From an uncultured Paracoccaceae bacterium (lineage in GTDB: Bacteria; Pseudomonadota; Alphaproteobacteria; Rhodobacterales; Rhodobacteraceae), in contig CANNFQ010000017.1 in NCBI GenBank assembly GCA_947503925.1, forward strand, positions 34,162-98,161: DNA of 64,000 nt, in the 5' to 3' direction. Shown here piece by piece: positions 25,631-35,214 of this stretch; positions within the stretch are counted from its first letter, which is position 1; every line of letters begins with the position of its first letter. A program made the position numbers and the translations under genes. The notes beneath the pieces are model-generated. The model was not told where the DNA came from and ran no database searches. It was given only the letters and a program-made list of their open reading frames with translations.

Positions 25631-27124
25631 ATGGCAGAAGAAGCGCAACAACAAGACGCCCAAGTCCAGGATGGCCTGAGCGAGCTTGACGAATTCTCTG
25701 ATATCCTCAAGCAGACGATCAAGCCCCGGACAGATGAGGCCGCCAAAGAGGTTGATAATGCCGTCGTGACGCTGGTCCGCGAGGCGCTGGACGATCAGAC
25801 GGTCATTTCCGAAGACATCATCGATACCATTGGTGCGATGCTGGCCAAGATCGACAAGAAGCTGACCGATCAGGTAAACCAGATCATCCACGCCCAGGAA
25901 TTCCAGGAGCTGGAAAGCAGCTGGCGCGGTCTGGCCTATACGGTCAACAATTCAGAGACTGACAGCAGCCTGCGCGTGAACGTCATGAACGTGTCCAAGG
26001 GTGAGCTGAAAAGTGAGCTGCGTCGCTATCCCGGTGCTAAGTGGGATAAGAGCCCGCTATTTACCAAAATCTACGAGCAGGAATTTGGCACAATGGGCGG
26101 CAAGCCCTTTGGCGTGCTGATCGGCGATTACTACTTTGACCATTCCAGCGGCGATGTTGGCCTGCTGCGCGACATGTCCAAGATTGCGGCAACCGCGCAT
26201 GCGCCCTTTGTTTCATCCGCAGCCCCAACCCTGTTGGGTATGGATAACTGGACAGAGATGCCCAACCCTGCTGACCTGTCCGAGATTTTCGACACGCCAG
26301 ACTATGCGGCATGGAACAGCCTGCGTGACAGCGAAAATTCCCGTTACCTTGCCCTGACCCTGCCGCGGGCTTTGTCGCGTGAACCATATACCCAAGACGG
26401 TACATCCGTGGTCGAGGAATTTGATTTCATCGAAGAAACCGACGGTCACGATGGCAATCAATACGCTTGGATGAACGCCGCACATGCGATGGCTGCCAAT
26501 ATCAATCGTGCACACAAGGAACATGGCTGGACCGTCAAGATCCGCGGCGTTCAGTCCGGCGGTGAGGTGACCAACCTGCCGACCCATACCTTTGATACCG
26601 GCGACGGGTCCAAGGACATGAAGATCCCCACCGAAGTGTCGATCACTGACCGTCGTGAAGGTGAGTTGAGCAAGGCAGGCCTGATTGGCCTGATCCATCG
26701 CAAACATACCGACAAGGCTGCCTTTATTGGTGCCCAGTCGCTTTACCGTCCCAAGAAATATACGGATGATCTGGCGACCGCCTCTGACAATATGTCATCG
26801 CGTATCCCTTATATCTTTGCCGTGTCGCGCTTTAGCCATTACCTGAAATGTATGGTCCGCGATAAGATCGGCCAAAGCCCTGATCGCATCCAGCTTGAGA
26901 AAGATCTGCAAACCTGGATCAATAAATATGTCTCTGCAAACCCCGAAAGTGCCACCGAGAAAGAGAAGGCAAAGAAGCCTCTCGCTGGTGCGACTGTGCA
27001 GGTCATAGAAGACGAGGAAAACCCCGGTTACTACATGGGTAAGTTCTTCCTCAAACCGCACTTCCAGATGGAAGGCATGGATATTGGCATGAGCCTTGTG
27101 TCCAAGCTGCCAAGTGGCAAATGA
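25631..27124 (+). CDS. tssC: T6SS contractile sheath large subunit TssC (VipB)
   Basis: A 497-residue protein of normal family length, with QEFQELESSWRGLAYTVNNSETD, FGVLIGDYYFDH and SRFSHYLKCMVRDKIG as clear TssC landmarks. The C-terminal FFLKPHFQMEGMDIGMSLVSKLP is the end that interacts with ClpV/TssB. Start at ATG 25631 with GGAAG upstream. It follows tssB by 55 bases. Confidence 0.96.
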   Translation: MAEEAQQQDAQVQDGLSELDEFSDILKQTIKPRTDEAAKEVDNAVVTLVREALDDQTVISEDIIDTIGAMLAKIDKKLTDQVNQIIHAQEFQELESSWRGLAYTVNNSETDSSLRVNVMNVSKGELKSELRRYPGAKWDKSPLFTKIYEQEFGTMGGKPFGVLIGDYYFDHSSGDVGLLRDMSKIAATAHAPFVSSAAPTLLGMDNWTEMPNPADLSEIFDTPDYAAWNSLRDSENSRYLALTLPRALSREPYTQDGTSVVEEFDFIEETDGHDGNQYAWMNAAHAMAANINRAHKEHGWTVKIRGVQSGGEVTNLPTHTFDTGDGSKDMKIPTEVSITDRREGELSKAGLIGLIHRKHTDKAAFIGAQSLYRPKKYTDDLATASDNMSSRIPYIFAVSRFSHYLKCMVRDKIGQSPDRIQLEKDLQTWINKYVSANPESATEKEKAKKPLAGATVQVIEDEENPGYYMGKFFLKPHFQMEGMDIGMSLVSKLPSGK

Positions 27125-27190
27125 AGACCCCTCCCCCCACCAACACGTTAGCGCATTTCATCACGCTGACGGCCAAAACGGAGTAATATA

Positions 27191-27688
27191 ATGGCTGTTG
27201 ATATTTTTCTTAAACTTACAAATAACATCAAAGGCGAGTCCCAAGACGCCACGCATATGGACGAAATTGACGTTCTGGCATGGAACTGGGGTCTGTCCCA
27301 GTCCGGTACGACACATGTCGGTTCCGGCGGCGGCGGCGGCAAGGTCAATGTGCAGGATATCTCTCTGACGAAATATGTTGACTTGGCATCCAACGACCTG
27401 ATCAAGCGCTGCACGACCGGCGAGCATATTGAAGGTGGTGAGCTGATCGTGCGGAAATCCGGTGGCGCGGCCCCAGTCGAGTATTTCCGGATCAAGATGG
27501 AAAACATCATGATCACCTCCTATGCGACGGGTGGTTCCAAGGATGGTCTGGACCGGATCCAGGAAAACCTGACTCTGAACTTCCGCAAGTTCGAAGTCGC
27601 CTACACCCTGCAGGAAGCATCCGGTGCTGCCGGCGCTGAGTCCCTTGCCGGCTGGGATGTTGCCAAGAACGAAGAGTGGAGCGCATAA
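27191..27688 (+). CDS. hcp: Hcp family T6SS tube protein (TssD)
   Basis: The 165-residue protein begins MAVDIFLKLTNNIKGESQDATH, followed by EIDVLAWNWG, as in Hcp1-type proteins; the VQDISLTKYVD and ENLTLNFRKFEVAYT blocks complete the beta barrel. It forms the inner tube that is expelled with the spike. A glycine run (GSGGGGGK) lies in the loop around residue 46. The gene is followed by a terminator inside the operon, so it can be made in excess. Confidence 0.95.
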   Translation: MAVDIFLKLTNNIKGESQDATHMDEIDVLAWNWGLSQSGTTHVGSGGGGGKVNVQDISLTKYVDLASNDLIKRCTTGEHIEGGELIVRKSGGAAPVEYFRIKMENIMITSYATGGSKDGLDRIQENLTLNFRKFEVAYTLQEASGAAGAESLAGWDVAKNEEWSA

Positions 27689-27704
27689 TCGGCGATTTGC
27701 CGAT
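27688..27704 (+). terminator. Small hairpin at the hcp stop codon
   Basis: ATCGGC/GCCGAT with loop GATTT begins on the last base of the hcp stop codon. It may stabilise the hcp message end together with the larger hairpin downstream. Confidence 0.35.
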
Positions 27705-27724
27705 GACATTGCGAATGATCAATT

Positions 27725-27747
27725 TTCGGGGCCCTCGCGGCCCCGAA
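27725..27747 (+). terminator. Internal terminator after hcp
   Basis: A 9-bp stem TTCGGGGCC/GGCCCCGAA with a CTCGC loop, followed by TTTCCTT. It stands between hcp and tssE, both on the plus strand. It probably ends most transcripts while read-through supplies the baseplate genes. Confidence 0.75.
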
Positions 27748-27783
27748 TTTCCTTGATATGTCAGATTTGTCTAACTGCCTGTG

Positions 27784-28371
27784 ATGAACACCAATCCTTC
27801 AGATCGCAAATCCGCTGGCCGTTCCGATCCGAAGGACCGCCGCCAGATATCGCTGATGCATGTGTTTCGCGCCGCCCGGGCCAGCCGCGATGCGGGCAAG
27901 AACGAAGCCAATTATCAAGACGGCGCCCGCGAGATGACGGCCCGCAGTCAGGAACGCCGCATCGGTACTGATGAGGCCACGTTGCGCGCCCATCTGACTG
28001 CCGATCTGGCCAGCCTGATGAACACAATCAATCTGGATGCCACCGTGCCTCTGGACGACGCACCATATGTTTCGAAATCCGTGATCAATTACGGGTTCGG
28101 CGATATGAGCGAGATGTCCAATTCATCCCATGCCGGTCGTCAGATCGCCGCCCTGATCCGCGATACCTTGATCGAGCATGAACCCCGCCTGATCGCCGAC
28201 ACGATCGAGATCAAGGTGAACCGTGACGAACAGGAGGCGACCCAGCGTCTGAGCTTTGATGTCTCTGCTGAGATGGTTGCCACCCCGGTCGATGTCCCGC
28301 TGGATTTCGTGGCCGAGGTTGATATGGGTGCTGGCAAGATCCAGATGACCCGCTTGCGGGTGCAGACATGA
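27784..28371 (+). CDS. tssE: T6SS baseplate protein TssE (gp25-like)
   Basis: The 195-residue protein holds the gp25-like wedge fold: LRAHLTADLASLMNTIN, SVINYGFGDMSEMSN and IRDTLIEHEPRLIADTIEI. An N-terminal basic extension (about 60 residues) precedes the core. A GTG stands just before the chosen ATG. Its stop overlaps the tssF start as ATGA. Confidence 0.92.
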   Translation: MNTNPSDRKSAGRSDPKDRRQISLMHVFRAARASRDAGKNEANYQDGAREMTARSQERRIGTDEATLRAHLTADLASLMNTINLDATVPLDDAPYVSKSVINYGFGDMSEMSNSSHAGRQIAALIRDTLIEHEPRLIADTIEIKVNRDEQEATQRLSFDVSAEMVATPVDVPLDFVAEVDMGAGKIQMTRLRVQT

Positions 28372-30308
28372 AAAAGGCCTTTCGCGACGCCTATAACAAG
28401 GAACTGGCGCTGCTTTACGAGCGGTCCCGCGAGTTTGCCGCTGATTATCCCGGGATTGCCGACCGCCTGGGCGGCTTGATCAAGGAAAACCTGGACCCGG
28501 CGGTCGCCGGTTTGCTGGAAGGCACTGCCTTTATGGCCGCCCGCGTCCAGTTGAAAATGGAAGAAGAGTTTCGCACCTTTTCGTCCGAATTGCTGCACCA
28601 GATATTTCCCGATGCCCTGACCCCGACCCCCAGCGTGATGCTGGCGCAGGCCAATCCCCCCTATGACAATAAGGACCTGATCCAGGGCCTGCATTTTGCG
28701 GGCGGTGATTATCTGGATGCCCGTTTTGTCGATTCCGATCAGCGCGTGTCCTGCCGGTTTTCGCTTTGTGGTCCGCTGTCGGTTTGGCCGCTGAAAGTGC
28801 CCAAAGCCGTCTATCACGCCAGTCCTGCCCCGTTTCTGGCGGCTGGCGAAACCGAGGTTGCCCCAGGCACCAAAGGCGGCTTGCAACTGACCATCCAGCG
28901 CCCCCTGTCCGCCAATAGCGAAAAAGGCGGCGGCGCCTTGTCGGATGTCGCGGTGGATAGCTTGCCCGTTTATCTGGTCGCCGACATGCCCGATGCGGTC
29001 GCGCTTTATGAGCAGATATTCTGTGACCTCAGACGCGCGTCGTTGCGTTATCTGGACAAGAATGGCGATCCGGTTTTCATCCGTCTTGATCCCGCCAGCA
29101 TCGAACAGGTCGGGTTTGATGAAGGGTCTGATCTGTTCCCCCATGATGGGCGTTTGTTCAATGGGTTTGCCGGATTGCGCGAATTCTTTGTCTTTCCGCG
29201 TAAATTGCTGGGCTTTCGCCTGACTGGCCTACAGCAGCATCTGCCCCGTATTGCGCAGTCCGAAATGCAGCTGATGCTGGAATTCGGCAGCGCCAATCGC
29301 AACCTTGCGGCCCGCATCGCTGAATCTGCCTTTGCCCTGAATTGTGCCCCTGCGGTCAACCTGTTTGAAGAAAGCGCGAGCCAGATTAGGCTGGATGACA
29401 AACGCACGGAATATGTGGTCACCCCCGATAGTAGCCCGCTGACCCATTACGAGATTTACAGTATCCTGTCGGTTCACGCCCATTACCCCGGCGTACAGGA
29501 CAGGGTGGGGGTTAACCCGCTTTATGCAGTGCCGAAGGGCGGGGCAAAGCCGCGTCAATCGCTGTATTACACCAGCCGCCAAAAGCCCCGCCGGCCCACC
29601 GAAAAAGAGCGCCGTTTTGGCGCGCGCCAGCGCTATACCGGGACAGAGACGTTCATTTCGATCTATGAACCCCCGCAGCAGGATGGCGAGGCCCGCGCGC
29701 AGCGTTTGCAGATCCGTACCCGCTGTTCGAACCGCCACCTGCCCGAATATCTGCCCATTGCCGAAAGCCGCGATGATTTCCACATGTGCGATGATGTCAA
29801 TGTCAGCCTTGGCTGTGTCGCCGGCCCCACGCCGCCCCGCGCCCCGATGCCCGAGCTTGAGACGAAATCAGCGCATCGCAATACCGCAGGCGACAATTAC
29901 TGGCGTTTGATCAGCTATCTGTCGCTCAGCCATTTCAGCCTTGAGGGTGATAATAATGGCGACAGCGCCGCTGACGCGCTGCGCGAATTGCTGTCCCTGT
30001 TTGCCGATCTGTCCGATGTGGTGACAGAGGCGCAGCTGCAAGGCATCAAATCGGTCACGACCCGCCCGATTGTCCGGTCGGTGCAGCGCGGCGATGGCTA
30101 TCATCCTGCCCGCGGGCTGGAAGTGCAGGTCTTGCTGGATGAGGCCGCATTTGAAGGGTCTGGGATCATCTTGCTGGGGGCGGCGCTGGATCGGTTTCTG
30201 GCCGAATATGCCGCCGTGAACAGCTTTACCCAGACGGTGATCCTGTCCACGGATCGGGGCGAGGTTGCCAAATTCCCGCCGCGCACCGGCACGGGTCCGC
30301 TGCTATGA
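28368..30308 (+). CDS. tssF: T6SS baseplate protein TssF
   Basis: The 646-residue protein starts with the family pattern MKKAFRDAYNKELALLYERSREFAADYPGIADRL and has the usual length of about 600 residues. The central CAPAVNLFEESASQIRLDDKRTEYVVTPDSS is characteristic. It forms the baseplate wedge with TssE, TssG and TssK. Translation is coupled to tssE and tssG by 4-base overlaps. Confidence 0.95.
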   Translation: MKKAFRDAYNKELALLYERSREFAADYPGIADRLGGLIKENLDPAVAGLLEGTAFMAARVQLKMEEEFRTFSSELLHQIFPDALTPTPSVMLAQANPPYDNKDLIQGLHFAGGDYLDARFVDSDQRVSCRFSLCGPLSVWPLKVPKAVYHASPAPFLAAGETEVAPGTKGGLQLTIQRPLSANSEKGGGALSDVAVDSLPVYLVADMPDAVALYEQIFCDLRRASLRYLDKNGDPVFIRLDPASIEQVGFDEGSDLFPHDGRLFNGFAGLREFFVFPRKLLGFRLTGLQQHLPRIAQSEMQLMLEFGSANRNLAARIAESAFALNCAPAVNLFEESASQIRLDDKRTEYVVTPDSSPLTHYEIYSILSVHAHYPGVQDRVGVNPLYAVPKGGAKPRQSLYYTSRQKPRRPTEKERRFGARQRYTGTETFISIYEPPQQDGEARAQRLQIRTRCSNRHLPEYLPIAESRDDFHMCDDVNVSLGCVAGPTPPRAPMPELETKSAHRNTAGDNYWRLISYLSLSHFSLEGDNNGDSAADALRELLSLFADLSDVVTEAQLQGIKSVTTRPIVRSVQRGDGYHPARGLEVQVLLDEAAFEGSGIILLGAALDRFLAEYAAVNSFTQTVILSTDRGEVAKFPPRTGTGPLL

Positions 30309-31285
30309 CGGAACATGTGGAAGAACGGCCAGTCGGCTATCTGGCTTTGCTGCGCAAGCTTGAACGCGATGCGGATGGCAAACCACGCATTGGCCGCAAC
30401 ACGACGATGGCCGAAGAGGTGGCGACGATTGGGCAGGACCCGTTTCTGGCCTTTCCCGGTAGCGATATGTCCGACATCCGCCGTGACAAGGCAGGCCGCC
30501 CCGATCTGCGCAACCAGATCATCGGGTTCTTTGGCCCGCATGGTGCCTTGCCGCTGAACACCACGGAAGAAGTTTTGCGCTGGGCGCAAAGTGGCGATCT
30601 GGCCTTCGTGCGTTTCACCGATCTTTTTGCGACAAGGTTTCAGCAGCTGTTCTTTCGGGCCTGGTCGGATGCGCGGGCGATTACCCAGTTTGACCATCCC
30701 GATGATGACCGGTTTGCGCGTTATGTCGCTGCACTGATTGGGATTGCGACCCCGGCCTGGGCAGAGCGTGGTGAGATACCGGATGCCAACAGGCTCGCCA
30801 TGGCGTCGCTGGGAATCGGGCGGGTCAAAAGCCCGGTAAAGCTACAACAGATGCTGCGTTATGATCTGGGGGCTGCCATCGGCATTGATGAACATGTCCC
30901 CACCTGGATTGATTTCGAAGCAGACAGCCTCAGCCAACTTGGCCAGCAAGGCAGCACGCTGGGCCGTGATTGTTTCCTGGGATCGCGTGCGCAGACCATC
31001 AATGAAAAGATCACCATCCGGGTGCGTGCCCACACGCTTGCCGAATATCGCGATTTCCTGCCGGGCGGTGCTGCGCATACCCGCATGCTGGATATCGTCA
31101 ACGGCTATCTGGGCCGCAGTTTCGAGGTTGCGGTTGCGCTTTCCCTGCCCGCTGATGCCTTTGCCCCAGCAGTTGTCGGAAAATCGGCGGAACTGGGCTG
31201 GATGGCCACCCTGACCCCTGAACCCCCACCCCCGCCCGGCACATTTCTGACCGGGGCCACATATACATTAAGTGCCGCTGCCTAG
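30305..31285 (+). CDS. tssG: T6SS baseplate protein TssG
   Basis: A 326-residue protein with FARIFRFFGP-like content (NQIIGFFGPHGALPLNTTEEVL) and FRAWSDARAITQFDHPDDDRFARYVAALIGI, typical of TssG. It binds TssF in the wedge. The ATGA overlap with tssF implies coupled translation. Confidence 0.93.
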   Translation: MTEHVEERPVGYLALLRKLERDADGKPRIGRNTTMAEEVATIGQDPFLAFPGSDMSDIRRDKAGRPDLRNQIIGFFGPHGALPLNTTEEVLRWAQSGDLAFVRFTDLFATRFQQLFFRAWSDARAITQFDHPDDDRFARYVAALIGIATPAWAERGEIPDANRLAMASLGIGRVKSPVKLQQMLRYDLGAAIGIDEHVPTWIDFEADSLSQLGQQGSTLGRDCFLGSRAQTINEKITIRVRAHTLAEYRDFLPGGAAHTRMLDIVNGYLGRSFEVAVALSLPADAFAPAVVGKSAELGWMATLTPEPPPPPGTFLTGATYTLSAAA

Positions 31286-31313
31286 GCGGATTTCATTTCA
31301 AGAGGGCTATGTC

Positions 31314-34046
31314 ATGGCTGAGATCAATATCGAGAAATATGCAGGCAAGATGAACCGTCTGGGCTATGACGCCTTTCTCAAGGCGATGCGTCAGGCCCGA
31401 TCAGAGAAGAACCGCAATGTCGGCACGCCCCATTTCCTGTTTCATCTGGTGTCGGACCAGAATTCGGACATGTCCTGCACCTTGCGTGAGTTGGGTTTGG
31501 ATCGAGGGCGCGTCCTGAAGGATCTGATCGCTGCCATCGACAAGCTGGATAAGAATGTCACCGAAACCCCAGGTATTTCCGAAGGCCTGTCTGACACGCT
31601 GAACCATGCATGGACCTATGCCACCCTGTTCTTTTCCGAGGTGCAGATCAGGTCCGGCCATGTGTTGCTGGCCATGTTGAATGACAAGAACCTGCATCGC
31701 GAACTGACCCGAGCGAGTACGATTTTCAATGATATTTCCGTTGATCAACTGGGCAAGGAATCCCGGTCGCTGTGGAAAGACAGCGATGAGGAAGAGATGC
31801 GCCCGATGGACGGGTCCGGTTTGCAGGCTGGTGGCGATGCTGCGGCGGACGGTGCCCCTGCCTCAAGCGGGTCCACCGCGCTGGCCCGGTTCAGCGTCGA
31901 TATGACCGCCGATGCCGAAAGCGGCAAGATGGACCGCGTCGTGGGCCGCGATGATGAGATTCGTCAGATCATTGATATCCTGCTGCGTCGCCGCCAGAAT
32001 AACCCGATCCTGACCGGCGAGGCGGGTGTGGGCAAGACCGCTGTTGTTGAGGGATTTGCGCAGCGGTTGGCAGATGGTGAGGTTCCCCCGAAACTACAGG
32101 GCACCCGCCTGCATATGCTGGACATTCAGGCGATGCAGGCTGGTGCATCGATGAAGGGGGAATTTGAGCAGCGCCTGAAATCCCTGATCGATGAAGTGCA
32201 GGCATCGCCCACCCCCATTATCCTGTTCATTGATGAGGCACATACCTTGATCGGTGCAGGCGGTGCGCAGGGAACGGGTGATGCCGCGAACCTGCTGAAA
32301 CCCGCCCTTGCACGGGGGACGTTGCGCACCATTGGGGCCACGACCTTTGCTGAATATCGCAACTATTTCGAAAAGGACCCGGCCCTGACCCGCCGTTTCC
32401 AACCGGTCAATGTCGATGAGCCTGATAATGATCGCTGCGCCTATATGCTGCGTGGTATCCTTAGCCCGATGGAGGCGCATCATAACGTGCGCATATCGGA
32501 CGAGGCGATTGTGGCTGCCGTGAACCTGTCAGCCCGCTATATCCCCGCGCGGCAATTGCCGGATAAGGCGGTGTCGCTGCTGGATACCGCCTGCGCGCGG
32601 GTGGCCGTTTCGCAGGCCAGCGTGCCCGCCCGCATCGGTGATCTGGAAGCGGCGATTGCGGCGTTGGAGACGGAAATTGCCAGCAAAACCGCCCAGCGTG
32701 ATCTGGGCGAGGAGAATGAGGAACGGCTGGCCGAGGCTGAGGCGGAACTGAAAGACAGGCGTGAAGAGCTGGAAAGCTTTGAGGCGAAGTTTGAAGCTGA
32801 AAAGAAGGTCGTCGATGACATCCTTGCCTTGCGTCATGAACTAGCCAAGGCGGAAACCGGCGTTGATGATGCGGCGGAACCCGGTGATGTGGGCGATGCC
32901 CGGACCGAGGAAGAGATCAAGGAAGCCGAGGCCGAAGAGACCGACCCGCCCCGCGACCCTAACACGATCCGCGGCGAAATGCTGGCACTGATGGCGACGC
33001 TGGATGCGACCGATGCCGATGACCGGATGGTTTATGCCCATGTGGACGAACAGGCGGTCGCCTCCGTTATCTCCGATTGGACAGGAATCCCGGCGGGGCG
33101 AATGGTTGTGGACGAGTTGGAGCAGATCCTGAACCTGTCTGATCACCTGTCTGAACGGGTCATCGGGCAGGATCACGGGCTGAAAATGATCGCCAAGCGG
33201 ATCGAAACCAGCCGGGCAGGGCTGTCAAACCCCAACAAACCGATTGGGGTGTTCATGCTCTGTGGTCCGTCGGGTGTCGGGAAAACCGAAACCGCGCTCG
33301 CATTGGCCGAAAGCCTTTATGGTGGCGAACAGAACATCATCACCATCAACATGTCCGAGTTTCAGGAGGCGCATTCTGTGTCCCTTTTGAAAGGGGCGCC
33401 TCCGGGTTATGTTGGCTATGGTGAAGGCGGGCGCCTGACCGAAGCGGTACGACGCAAGCCCTACTCCGTCGTGCTGCTGGACGAGGTAGAAAAGGCGCAT
33501 CCGGACATTCACGAGCTTTTCTTTCAGGTCTTTGACAAGGGGATCATGGAAGATGGCAACGGGCGGCCCATCAATTTCAAGAACTGCCTGATCCTGCTCA
33601 CCTCAAACGTGGGCACGGATGTGATCATGGAGATGGGCGAAGGGGGTGAGGTCATCCCGGATATGGATGAGCTCAACACCGCAATGAAGCCATTTCTGCT
33701 GGACGTCTTCCCACCAGCGCTGATGGGGCGGATCGTCACGATCCCGTACTTCCCACTGGGCAAAGAGGTGCTGGGCGGCATTACCAAACTGAAGCTTGGG
33801 TCGGTGGCGAAACGGCTGCGGGGATCGCACGGGGCTACGATGGTCTATGGCGATGACGTGCTGGATCATATCGTAGACCAGTGCCGTGACCCCGATAGTG
33901 GGGGACGGATGATCGACAATATCATCACCAATTCCATCCTGCCGGATCTGTCGCGGCAAGTGCTGAGCCGGATGGTGTCTGGTGAAGAGATGAAAGAGGT
34001 CAGCATTGTGATGAAAAACGGCGCAATCAGCTATGATTTCGCGTGA
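31314..34046 (+). CDS. clpV: T6SS ATPase ClpV (TssH)
   Basis: A 910-residue AAA+ unfoldase: N domain (about 1-150), AAA1 with GEAGVGKTAV and LFIDEAHTLIG, a coiled-coil middle domain rich in Glu (about 435-565), and AAA2 with CGPSGVGKTET and VVLLDEVEKAHPD. ClpV recycles contracted TssB/TssC sheath. The middle domain includes an acidic insert (VDDAAEPGDVGDARTEEEIKEAE) before the second ATPase. The start ATG at 31314 follows GAGGG; an upstream start would overlap tssG. It ends the rightward block. Confidence 0.96.
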   Translation: MAEINIEKYAGKMNRLGYDAFLKAMRQARSEKNRNVGTPHFLFHLVSDQNSDMSCTLRELGLDRGRVLKDLIAAIDKLDKNVTETPGISEGLSDTLNHAWTYATLFFSEVQIRSGHVLLAMLNDKNLHRELTRASTIFNDISVDQLGKESRSLWKDSDEEEMRPMDGSGLQAGGDAAADGAPASSGSTALARFSVDMTADAESGKMDRVVGRDDEIRQIIDILLRRRQNNPILTGEAGVGKTAVVEGFAQRLADGEVPPKLQGTRLHMLDIQAMQAGASMKGEFEQRLKSLIDEVQASPTPIILFIDEAHTLIGAGGAQGTGDAANLLKPALARGTLRTIGATTFAEYRNYFEKDPALTRRFQPVNVDEPDNDRCAYMLRGILSPMEAHHNVRISDEAIVAAVNLSARYIPARQLPDKAVSLLDTACARVAVSQASVPARIGDLEAAIAALETEIASKTAQRDLGEENEERLAEAEAELKDRREELESFEAKFEAEKKVVDDILALRHELAKAETGVDDAAEPGDVGDARTEEEIKEAEAEETDPPRDPNTIRGEMLALMATLDATDADDRMVYAHVDEQAVASVISDWTGIPAGRMVVDELEQILNLSDHLSERVIGQDHGLKMIAKRIETSRAGLSNPNKPIGVFMLCGPSGVGKTETALALAESLYGGEQNIITINMSEFQEAHSVSLLKGAPPGYVGYGEGGRLTEAVRRKPYSVVLLDEVEKAHPDIHELFFQVFDKGIMEDGNGRPINFKNCLILLTSNVGTDVIMEMGEGGEVIPDMDELNTAMKPFLLDVFPPALMGRIVTIPYFPLGKEVLGGITKLKLGSVAKRLRGSHGATMVYGDDVLDHIVDQCRDPDSGGRMIDNIITNSILPDLSRQVLSRMVSGEEMKEVSIVMKNGAISYDFA

Positions 34047-34059
34047 CAGAAGCCACAAC

Positions 34060-34085
34060 GTAAGATGGGTTTAAACCCATCTTAC
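34060..34085. terminator. Perfect palindrome, bidirectional terminator
   Basis: GTAAGATGGGTTT is followed directly by its inverse complement AAACCCATCTTAC. It lies between the convergent clpV and LysR genes and overlaps the LysR stop codon. Confidence 0.7.
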
Positions 34086-34954
34086 CCGCTTTGCGTCAGT
34101 AGCCAGTTCTTGAATATCTTTGCGCGGGCCGACAGATCACCGGCTCTATGGGCGATGTAATAACCCAACCCTTCGCGCTGATCGCGCATCACTGCGACGA
34201 GCTTTCCGCTGGCGATATCGTCCGCCACCAGTGCCGAGGATACAACCGATACCCCACCGCCGGCGCGCACTGCGGATAGTAACATGCTAAGCGTTGCGAC
34301 CTCATTCATCTGACAGCAATCCATGTCCATCCCCAACGCGGTCACCCATTTGCGGGTTTCGCGATGCACGGCCTCGAAAATCCATGGCAGGTCCTGCACA
34401 TCCGCGATGCTTTCGGCGATCCGCCCTTTCAGAAGTGATGGTGCCGCCACGATGGTGAAATCGGCGGCAACAAGCTGCGTGGCTTCGACGCCCGCCCAGT
34501 CCCCATTGCCATATCTGATCGCCATGTCAAAACCGTCGCGTCGCAGATCGACCAGATCCATGCTGGGTGAGATCGAGATTTGTTCACCCGGATAAGCCGC
34601 CCAGAAACCTGCCAATCGAGGCATCAACCAGTTTTCGGCAAAGCTGGGTGTCACGCTGATGGTGATCGGTCGGTTGGCGGCGTCTGCGGCCACCTGACGC
34701 ACCCCTTCGGTGATCAACCCAAACCCGTCGCTGAGCGCTGCTGCCAGTTGCCGCCCCCCATCGGTGAGTGCCACACCCCGTCCAGCGCGGACCAGAAGGG
34801 ATGTGTTCAATTCCGCCTCAATCCCGCGCACATGCTGGGCGATGGCCGCGTGAGTGACGTTCAACTCGCGCGCTGCCTCGCTGAAGTTGCCGTGCCGCGC
34901 TGCGGCTTCAAATGCACGTAGTGCTGCAAGGGAGGGGATGTCACGCCAATCCAT
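34082..34954 (-). CDS. LysR family transcriptional regulator (GcvA-like)
   Basis: The 290-residue protein has the LysR winged HTH at the N-terminus (LAALRAFEAAARHGNFSEAARELNVTHAAIAQHVRGIE) and a two-lobed inducer domain with SFAENWLMPRLAGFWAAYP. The N-terminal sequence (IPSLAALRAFEAAARHG) places it in the GcvA group. I start at ATG 34954; a TTG four codons upstream is possible. It is divergent from a 54-residue protein gene, its likeliest target. A role in T6SS control is possible only by location. Confidence 0.9.
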   Translation of the reverse strand: MDWRDIPSLAALRAFEAAARHGNFSEAARELNVTHAAIAQHVRGIEAELNTSLLVRAGRGVALTDGGRQLAAALSDGFGLITEGVRQVAADAANRPITISVTPSFAENWLMPRLAGFWAAYPGEQISISPSMDLVDLRRDGFDMAIRYGNGDWAGVEATQLVAADFTIVAAPSLLKGRIAESIADVQDLPWIFEAVHRETRKWVTALGMDMDCCQMNEVATLSMLLSAVRAGGGVSVVSSALVADDIASGKLVAVMRDQREGLGYYIAHRAGDLSARAKIFKNWLLTQSG

Positions 34955-35049
34955 ATGTAAGCTCAACTAATATATTGAAAATCATACGAAGTCGCTTCTT
35001 TTAAAAAATAAGCCTATCTCTCCGATATCAAATTTGGAAAGGAAAAGCC

Positions 35050-35214
35050 ATGCTTACAATATTAGCTGATGTTCTGAAAACAGCCACTCGTCGTAATGAG
35101 TGGGATGCCCCGGATCATTGGAGCGGTCACCACGCCCGCAAAACACGTGCACAGTTGGAGCGTGAGGCAGAGCTGCGCCGCCAGCGTCTTTACCGCGACG
35201 CATGGATGTGGTGA
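35050..35214 (+). CDS. Small uncharacterised protein (54 residues) divergent from the LysR gene
   Basis: The frame runs from ATG 35050 to TGA 35212-35214, with AAAGGA nine bases before the start. The product begins MLTILADVLKTATRRNEWDA and continues with a highly charged helix (RKTRAQLEREAELRRQRLYR) ending AWMW. The good ribosome site, compact coding frame and divergent LysR neighbour suggest a real gene. The amphipathic start and Arg-rich helix recall small regulatory or membrane-peripheral proteins; function unknown. Its stop abuts the stop of the convergent peptidase gene. Confidence 0.6.
   Translation: MLTILADVLKTATRRNEWDAPDHWSGHHARKTRAQLEREAELRRQRLYRDAWMW

Noticed and set aside
28140..29144. 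Minus-strand frame of 334 codons
   Set aside because: Antisense to tssE and tssF, both supported by motifs and overlaps.
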